NCBI GenBank assembly: GCA_039184055.1
Contig: JBCDBH010000232.1
Span: forward strand, 1 to 9,474
Length of the DNA stretch: 9,474 bases
From: JBCDBH01 sp039184055
GTDB lineage: Bacteria; Acidobacteriota; Thermoanaerobaculia; Multivoradales; J023
Direction of reading: 5' to 3'
The translations under genes were made by a program, and so were the position numbers. Shown here piece by piece: positions 1-4,394 of this stretch (its first letter is position 1; the number at the start of each line of letters is the position of its first letter). The notes beneath the pieces are model-generated. The model ran no database searches. It was not told where the DNA came from and was given only the letters and a program-made list of their open reading frames with translations.

Positions 1-192
1 CAGGTCACGGCGACCGAGCGGATCGAGATCACCAACACCGGCCGGGTGCTCGCGGACATTCATACTCCGACTCTCACGGTCGAAGAAGGTGCGTTTCTCG
101 AGGGTCGGTGTTCGATGGGTCCCGCCAAACCGGCCAAACAGCAGCCCGCCAGCCCGAAGGTCGCGCAGATCCCGGTCGCCAAAAAAGGCTGA
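1..192 (+). CDS. Bactofilin (polymer-forming cytoskeletal protein), C-terminal part
   Basis: Frame 1 is open from the window edge to TGA at 190-192, giving the last 63 residues. The visible start, with RIEITNTGRVLADI followed by TPTLTVEEGAFLEGRCSMG, matches the last turns of the bactofilin (DUF583) right-handed beta-helix. In that family the pattern is roughly R-hEI, G-h-GDI, TP-h-hEEGA-hEG-C-M. After the core comes a low-complexity tail of about 23 residues rich in Ala, Pro, Lys and Gln, which is typical of the unstructured bactofilin C-terminus. Bactofilins polymerise without nucleotide into cytoplasmic or membrane-associated filaments that organise cell shape and cell-wall enzymes. The 5' part lies outside the window, so domain number and start are unknown. 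The gene converges on the minus-strand cluster, with 39 bp between stop codons. Family assignment is fairly secure; the exact role is not. Confidence 0.85.
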   Translation, partial: QVTATERIEITNTGRVLADIHTPTLTVEEGAFLEGRCSMGPAKPAKQQPASPKVAQIPVAKKG

Positions 193-229
193 GCCGGGCT
201 TCGGAAGCCGGGCTTCGGAAGCCAGGCTC
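181..229 (-). terminator. Intrinsic terminator of the minus-strand lepB cluster
   Basis: Read on the minus strand just past the stop at 232, the RNA begins with GAGCC, one mismatched base and GGCUU. It can pair with AAGCC, one mismatched base and GGCUC, giving two 5-bp blocks (225-229 with 191-195, and 219-223 region with 197-201 region) around a loop that can itself fold. The stem is followed by four bases (187-190) and then six T residues (complement of AAAAAA at 181-186). Hairpin plus T-tract immediately downstream of a stop codon supports an intrinsic terminator. The T-tract is the complement of the two Lys codons that end bactofilin. Alternative smaller hairpins within the tandem repeat are possible, so the exact fold is uncertain. 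Confidence 0.5.
193..223. repeat. Tandem 14-bp repeat, each unit a small hairpin
   Basis: The unit GCCGGGCTTCGGAA occurs at 193-206 and again exactly at 207-220, followed by a partial third copy (GCC). Each unit contains the inverted repeat GGCTT-CGG-AAGCC (197-209 and 211-223). The repeat fills most of the 39-bp gap between two convergent genes and forms part of the terminator structure described for this gap. No further copies were noticed elsewhere in the window. Confidence 0.8.
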
Positions 230-231
230 CA

Positions 232-1959
232 TCAGTCGGTTTCGGTCAGCCCTTCGTACGACGGCACCAGGAGGAGAGGCTGTCGGGCGAGCGTCGAGGC
301 ATCGAAGACATCGGTCAACGTCGCGCCACTCAGGTCGTCGGCGACCGGCAGGCCGAGCGCATAGAGAAGAGTCGGTACGATATCCACCGGATCGACGTCT
401 CCCAGCACCTGCCCCGGTTCGATTCCATCACCGAAGATCATGATGATTCCGGGACCTTCGGGACCCGCTGTCGTCGTCGCGCGACCCGACCACTGATCCC
501 AGGCTCGACGCCAGGCGGGTGGCGGGCCGCTTCCCGCGGGGGCCACGATCACCAAGACTCGCGGTTCGGGTAGCTGCTCCCAAAGACCGGCGACGACCTC
601 GTCGAGCCACGAGTAATACGCCGCCAGACGCTGCGCTTCCGGCTCGGCTCGAGCGTCTTGTATGCCCTCGAAGGCGATCGTGTACCAGGCACCGAAGGTC
701 GCCTCGGACACCGCTTCGAGACCGGGCAGACGAACAAAGAGGGCGTCGGGTGGAGGCGTCTGCGCGGCGAGGAAATAGGCGAGGTTGCGACGCCATTCAT
801 CTTGCGCCACGGCATCCAGGATGCCTTCGGGGGGATCATCGCCAAAGCGTGCCGTCAGGGTCGGATCCAACCGACTCGGTCGAGCCTGAAAGAGTCGCGC
901 TCGCTCGATCATCGGACCCTGGTCGTCCGTCTCGACGCCACCGGTGACAAAGAACGTGTCGGAGAGGTGGACGCGGACGCTCTCGGGTGCGGGATCGCTC
1001 ACCGGCCATCCGACGACTTCGACGCTCAGACCGACCCGCGCCAGAATCTCCCATAGCGTCATGGCTTGCCGATCGCTCGCGGTCACCGGTCGACGTGTTT
1101 CGGCGACACCCCAGTGCTCGAACCCCAAGCCGCGTGGAAGCATCCGTAACTCGGTCGACGATAGGAACGGTGCCGTCCACAGGTTGTCGTCGACGATGCC
1201 ATGGAGAAAAGGGTGTTTTCCGGTCGCGATCGTGGTCCAGCGCGCGCTGCGATGGGGATCCGCTGGCGGAATCAGCCCGCCGGTCACGCCCTCCGAGCGA
1301 ATTCTCGCGAAAAACGGCGCTCGGCCTTGCTCGATGAGGGGGAGGAGCACGTCGAAGGTGGCGGCTTCGAGACCGACCACCGCAAGAGTGGGTCGAGCGC
1401 GTGAGGCGATGCGATTGGGATCCTGGCTACGAACTTCGAGAATACCGAACGCGTCGCGACGTTCGACCACACTGTATAGGGAGATAAACACTACACAGAA
1501 GAAGAAAACCTTGCTTCGCCAGCTATAGGCGCGCCGTGCGATGGTGTGGAGGAGCCCGGTGGCCAGCACCGCGAGAGCACAGAGGGCCACCAGGAGACCC
1601 AACTTGAGCAGTCGGCGGTTGATCCCGGGCGGCAGGAGAAAGGCGAATCGCGACGCATGGACGAACGCGACGCTCGCGGTGGCGGCGAACACCGCTCCGA
1701 GGCTGAACGGAAAGAGACGCCACGTGTCGAGCAGGGACCCGCGGGTCAGGACAAGGTGGCCCAAGAGGCTGAACACAGCCAAAGGCAAGCCATAGTAGAG
1801 CGCGGCGCTGACGACGGGCGCGGGTGCGAACGGCAGCTCGGGATTGAGAAAAAAGAGCAGACCGCCGAGCAACATACCGCCGAGAGCGCCGGGTAGGGCG
1901 CTCAAGGCTACCGTGATGGCCGTGACGCGGAGTCGCCGATACCGCGAATCGACCGTCAA
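232..1959 (-). CDS. Membrane-anchored alkaline-phosphatase-superfamily (type I phosphodiesterase-like) protein, probably catalytically degenerate
   Basis: 575 residues starting at a TTG codon (1957-1959). No ATG or GTG lies close upstream in frame, and the next ATG would fall inside the first helix, so TTG is the best start although no clear Shine-Dalgarno is visible. About five hydrophobic helices span residues 12-38, 48-71, 82-108, 117-140 and 150-165; a presumed periplasmic domain follows. From residue 191 the layout follows the type I phosphodiesterase family of the alkaline phosphatase superfamily: LAVVGLEAATFD near 192-203, WTTIATGKHPFLHGI at 241-255, a strand ending in APAG at 473-476, and DPVDIVPTLLYALGLPV at 523-539. 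The usual metal and nucleophile residues appear replaced: Glu198 where Asp is usual, Glu415 and Glu419 for Asp and His, Pro474-Ala475 for the DHG Asp-His, Ala498 where His is expected, and Ser238 one residue out of the usual place. The fold is recognisable but activity is doubtful. It is last in the signal peptidase cluster. Fold assignment is good; substrate is unknown. Confidence 0.75.
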   Translation of the reverse strand: MTVDSRYRRLRVTAITVALSALPGALGGMLLGGLLFFLNPELPFAPAPVVSAALYYGLPLAVFSLLGHLVLTRGSLLDTWRLFPFSLGAVFAATASVAFVHASRFAFLLPPGINRRLLKLGLLVALCALAVLATGLLHTIARRAYSWRSKVFFFCVVFISLYSVVERRDAFGILEVRSQDPNRIASRARPTLAVVGLEAATFDVLLPLIEQGRAPFFARIRSEGVTGGLIPPADPHRSARWTTIATGKHPFLHGIVDDNLWTAPFLSSTELRMLPRGLGFEHWGVAETRRPVTASDRQAMTLWEILARVGLSVEVVGWPVSDPAPESVRVHLSDTFFVTGGVETDDQGPMIERARLFQARPSRLDPTLTARFGDDPPEGILDAVAQDEWRRNLAYFLAAQTPPPDALFVRLPGLEAVSEATFGAWYTIAFEGIQDARAEPEAQRLAAYYSWLDEVVAGLWEQLPEPRVLVIVAPAGSGPPPAWRRAWDQWSGRATTTAGPEGPGIIMIFGDGIEPGQVLGDVDPVDIVPTLLYALGLPVADDLSGATLTDVFDASTLARQPLLLVPSYEGLTETD

Positions 1960-2017
1960 GGGCGTATCCGTCTCGGGTTCGAGTCGAGCGTTGCGATCGT
2001 TCGTGTCCCGAAAATCG

Positions 2018-2383
2018 CTAGAAAATAAAGATGTCGCGTCTCATCTTGATGTGAATGTCCCAGTCGATTTCCGTGACGATCAGGTCGACCGGTACCGTTG
2101 TCTGGACTTCCATGGTGACCGAGCGCGTGCCTTCCTTTTTGACCTTGACCTGGCCTTTTTCGAGCGGGATATCGAGCGAAGCGGCTTCGTTGATGATGGC
2201 ATTCCGATACTTGTTTTCATCCCAACGTGGATGCAACGCAGCCATCTCTTCCATCTTGTCTTTGAGCTGGTGTTCCGAGATCTTGACCGGAATGATCCTG
2301 GCGGCCGCGATACCACCGGCGATGAGGATGAGAATCCAGACAATGCATCCCAGTTTGCTTTCACCACGTTGTCCGTTTCGCAT
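2018..2383 (-). CDS. Small single-helix membrane protein, DUF4845-like
   Basis: 121 residues from ATG at 2381-2383 to TAG at 2018-2020. The frame is open further upstream, but this ATG has a good ribosome site (GAAGGGAG, 9 nt before it) and puts a short basic N-terminus (MRNGQRGESK) directly before a hydrophobic helix (residues 11-29). The rest, about 90 residues, is charged and ends in alternating beta-like stretches (SVTMEVQTTVPVDLIVTEIDWDIHIKM). This plan of a short basic N-terminus, one helix, an IPVKI-like segment just after the membrane and a small alpha/beta domain resembles DUF4845 proteins, which in Gammaproteobacteria sit beside lepB. Here too it lies 41 bp behind a signal peptidase gene. 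The family link is from pattern memory and gene order, not a search; a separate small pilin-like or hypothetical family is the alternative. Function unknown. Confidence 0.65.
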   Translation of the reverse strand: MRNGQRGESKLGCIVWILILIAGGIAAARIIPVKISEHQLKDKMEEMAALHPRWDENKYRNAIINEAASLDIPLEKGQVKVKKEGTRSVTMEVQTTVPVDLIVTEIDWDIHIKMRRDIFIF

Positions 2384-2392
2384 GTCCCGAGG

Positions 2393-2400
2393 CTCCCTTC
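2393..2400 (-). promoter_or_regulatory. Ribosome binding site deciding the start of the DUF4845-like gene
   Basis: On the minus strand GAAGGGAG lies 9 nt before ATG at 2383. It is one of the few convincing Shine-Dalgarno sequences in the minus-strand cluster and favours this ATG over start codons further upstream, which would overlap the end of the preceding signal peptidase gene. Confidence 0.65.
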
Positions 2401-2424
2401 GGCTCGTATCGGCGGTTCTGACGC

Positions 2425-3081
2425 TCAGTTCACGACGCGAAGCATGCGGTGCCAGCGAATGCGGCCCGACCACCGAGACGTGAACGATCTATTGGGTATC
2501 TTACTCCAATCGTCGAGCGTATCGGGCCGCGTGGAGGCCAACGACAAATAAACCAGCCGTGGTCGCCCCCGCACCGCATCGACGGGTACGAAGCCCCAAT
2601 CACGCGAATCACGCGACTCCGCACGGTTGTCGCCGAGCACGAAAAGATGGTCGGCCGGGACACGTGAGCGTGGAAACGAGCCGCCGCCCGGCTGGCCACG
2701 GACCCAATCGTCGATCGCCACGTCATCGACGTAAAGCGTCGTGCCGATGATCTCGACCGTCTCGCCCGCCGTGGCGACGCATCGTTTGATGACGTTCTTG
2801 GTGTCGTGGGCATAGCGACGATCGATCAATACGAGATCGCCGCGGCGCACGGCACCACCGGGGAGACCCACGCCGACCGCCGAGAAGCTCAATTTATCGA
2901 CCACGACATGATCGCCGATCCACAGGGTATCGGTCATCGAGGGTGAGACGACGACAAAGGCTTGGACGACGAAGGTCCGAACGTGGAGACCGAGCACGAT
3001 GGCGCAGCACACCGCGATCACCAGGCCGCGAAGAAAAGCGGCGAGCCCGCTCAGCGGATCAGATGGAGCGTGCGTTCCCAC
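2425..3081 (-). CDS. lepB: Signal peptidase I, second diverged copy
   Basis: Type I leader peptidase, which cuts signal peptides from exported proteins at the outer face of the inner membrane using a Ser-Lys dyad. With the GTG start at 3079-3081 the protein has 218 residues and one membrane helix at about 18-43. Family boxes appear in order: VSPSM with nucleophile Ser48, RRGDLVLI near 79-86, NVIKRCVATAGE with general base Lys99, and GDNRAESRDSRDWG at 150-163. The catalytic set is therefore complete. It differs from the upstream copy by a Pro instead of Gly before the nucleophile (SPSM against SGSM), a shorter insert between the Lys box and the GDNR box, and a shorter cytoplasmic N-terminus. 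Both copies end in a similar basic RW-R tail, which suggests an old duplication. The start is uncertain: no clear ribosome site is visible, and this choice overlaps the upstream gene by 31 bp, consistent with coupled translation. GTG codons at 3150 or 3021 are less likely. Confidence 0.88.
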   Translation of the reverse strand: MGTHAPSDPLSGLAAFLRGLVIAVCCAIVLGLHVRTFVVQAFVVVSPSMTDTLWIGDHVVVDKLSFSAVGVGLPGGAVRRGDLVLIDRRYAHDTKNVIKRCVATAGETVEIIGTTLYVDDVAIDDWVRGQPGGGSFPRSRVPADHLFVLGDNRAESRDSRDWGFVPVDAVRGRPRLVYLSLASTRPDTLDDWSKIPNRSFTSRWSGRIRWHRMLRVVN

Positions 3082-3836
3082 CGAGTGTTGGTGAAAAAGC
3101 CGAGCAGATTCGAGCCGATGCGTTGCAGCTCGGAGCCGACACCGGTCCACGAACCGTCGGACACCTCACCGCCGTTCGACCAATAGATGAGCAGCGCGCG
3201 GCCTTTGACCAGGTGCCGAGGCACGGGCCCCCACCAGCGGGAATCGTACGATCGATCGCGATTGTCCCCGAGACAGAAAAAGTGGTCGTCCGGGACGACA
3301 TAGGGGCCGAAGTTGTCGCGCGATGTTTGTTGACGCAGTCCTGGAACCCGTCGTGAGATCCGTGGATCGACGTGTTGGGTGTAGCCTTCGTCGTCGACGT
3401 GGGTGCCGTTCAAGTAGAGCTCTTTGTCGATGATCTCGACGGTGTCACCCGGAATCCCGATACACCGTTTGACCAAATCGGTCTCGGGCTCGCGTGGCGA
3501 TCGGAAAATCACCACGTCACCGCGTTCGACGTCACGGATCGGCAGGATGCGGCGTTCGAGCTCGGATCGCGACGAGCCGTAAATCGCTCGGTTGACGAAA
3601 AGGTGGTCACCCACCAGCAGCGTCGTTTCCATCGAGCCGCTGGGAATGTAGAAGGTCTTGACCACGAACGTATTGGTGAAGCCGAGGAAGAGCGTGGCGA
3701 TGAGAATCGCTTCCAAGTACTCACGGAATACCGACTGGTTCGGGCGTTTGCCCGTCTCCGGCTGGTCGGCGTCCTGGGCTTTGGAGCTCTTCCGCTTGTT
3801 TTCGTCGCGTGCTTTGGTGGTCTTTTTCGCGGCCAT
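3051..3836 (-). CDS. lepB: Signal peptidase I
   Basis: 261-residue type I signal peptidase and first gene of the minus-strand cluster. Residues 1-36 form a highly charged Lys-rich cytoplasmic tail, followed by one membrane helix at about 40-60. The catalytic domain shows FYIPSGSMETTLLVGD with nucleophile Ser68, RGDVVIF at 105-111, DLVKRCIGIPGD with general base Lys123, and GDNRDRSYDSRWWG at 190-203. Between the Lys and GDNR boxes is a segment with YTQHVD and RDNFGPYVVP, which is common in leader peptidases from deltaproteobacteria-like and acidobacterial genomes. It processes Sec and Tat preproteins at the periplasmic face of the inner membrane. ATG at 3834-3836 has no Shine-Dalgarno before it, and a weak -10-like TACAGT on the minus strand (3847-3852) ends only 10 nt upstream, so a very short leader is possible. 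Identification is secure; as the copy with the more canonical motif it is the likely housekeeping enzyme. Confidence 0.95.
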   Translation of the reverse strand: MAAKKTTKARDENKRKSSKAQDADQPETGKRPNQSVFREYLEAILIATLFLGFTNTFVVKTFYIPSGSMETTLLVGDHLFVNRAIYGSSRSELERRILPIRDVERGDVVIFRSPREPETDLVKRCIGIPGDTVEIIDKELYLNGTHVDDEGYTQHVDPRISRRVPGLRQQTSRDNFGPYVVPDDHFFCLGDNRDRSYDSRWWGPVPRHLVKGRALLIYWSNGGEVSDGSWTGVGSELQRIGSNLLGFFTNTRWERTLHLIR

Positions 3837-3886
3837 GACGGCGCGTACTGTATCTCGAACCCGGCTCGGCCACCAGCCGTCCGACG

Positions 3887-3916
3887 TTGACTCCTTCGCC
3901 GACGGTGCGCTACGTT
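3887..3916 (+). promoter_or_regulatory. Candidate sigma-70 type promoter for cutA (and acnA)
   Basis: TTGACT at 3887-3892 (five of six matches to the -35 consensus), an 18-bp spacer, then TACGTT at 3911-3916 (a weak -10). Transcription would begin about 7 nt after the -10, at or next to the A of the cutA ATG (3924), which also lacks a Shine-Dalgarno. This fits a leaderless transcript. The -10 match is poor, so this is a candidate only. Confidence 0.35.
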
Positions 3917-3923
3917 AGCCCAC

Positions 3924-4346
3924 ATGTCGGAAGCGCACGAATCAGGCTCGCCCGAAACGGAGACGGCCGAATCGGTTAGGCCCGAGGCCATCGTCGTCGT
4001 GACGACGGTCGGCGACGAAGAACAGGCCAACCTGATCGCCCGAGAGCTCGTGTCGCGCCGACATGCGGCTTGTGTGAACATGATCTTCGGTGTCAAGTCG
4101 GTCTATCGCTGGCAGTCGAAGATTTGCCGCGATAGTGAGTTGATGCTGGTCGTCAAGACCCTGGCGAGCGAGTACGATGCCGTGGCCGCGACCATCCGCG
4201 AGCTTCATCGCTACGAGCTTCCCGAAATCCTCGCGTTCGACGTTGGTAAAGGCGAACCTGCCTTTCTCACCTGGGTCGCCGGCAGCCTCGACAAAGAGGC
4301 GGCGTTCGAAGAAGACGAGGAACTTCCCGACATCGATGAGATCTGA
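3924..4346 (+). CDS. cutA: Divalent cation tolerance protein CutA
   Basis: 140-residue CutA-family protein, longer than the roughly 105-115 usual because of an acidic Ser/Glu-rich N-terminal extension (about 20 residues) and an acidic C-terminal tail (EEDEELPDIDEI). The core is typical: AIVVVTTVGDEEQA at 22-35, AACVNMIFGVKSVYRWQ at 48-64 with Cys50 and Tyr61-Arg62-Trp63, SELMLVVKT at 71-79, and ELHRYELPEILAFDV at 93-107 with the HxYExPEI signature. CutA forms a very stable ferredoxin-like trimer in the cytoplasm; it is genetically linked to copper and divalent metal tolerance in E. coli, but its molecular role is unsettled. The ATG has no ribosome site and lies about 7 nt after a possible -10 element, so leaderless translation is possible. 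It is divergent from lepB and probably co-transcribed with acnA, 48 bp downstream. Confidence 0.93.
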   Translation: MSEAHESGSPETETAESVRPEAIVVVTTVGDEEQANLIARELVSRRHAACVNMIFGVKSVYRWQSKICRDSELMLVVKTLASEYDAVAATIRELHRYELPEILAFDVGKGEPAFLTWVAGSLDKEAAFEEDEELPDIDEI

Positions 4347-4381
4347 TTCCCGCGCGCGCCGCGACCTATCGATCTCGGCAT

Positions 4382-4386
4382 GGAGG
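4382..4386 (+). promoter_or_regulatory. Strong ribosome binding site that sets the acnA start
   Basis: GGAGG with an 8-nt spacer to ATG at 4395. An in-frame ATG at 4380 overlaps this site and has no Shine-Dalgarno of its own, so 4395 is the better start. Confidence 0.8.
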
Positions 4387-4394
4387 ATTCAGAC

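Noticed and set aside
193..223. CRISPR-like or REP-array reading of the tandem repeat
   Set aside because: Only two copies, no spacers, no cas genes, and no other copies seen in the window.
89..443. Two plus-strand open frames over the bactofilin end and the following gene end
   Set aside because: Arg/Ser-rich translations in the wrong frame; the bactofilin frame and the minus-strand gene explain this stretch.
2384..2473. Longer start for the DUF4845-like gene (up to 2473)
   Set aside because: The added residues overlap the end of the signal peptidase gene, look like off-frame sequence, and the ATG at 2383 has a good ribosome site.
1844..2551. 235-codon plus-strand open frame spanning the phosphodiesterase-like, DUF4845-like and lepB gene ends
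   Set aside because: Crosses three supported minus-strand genes and shows no family signature.
3082..3150. GTG at 3150 as start of the second signal peptidase
   Set aside because: It would overlap the first signal peptidase gene by 100 bp and add an Arg-rich stretch that does not look like a natural N-terminus; no ribosome site.
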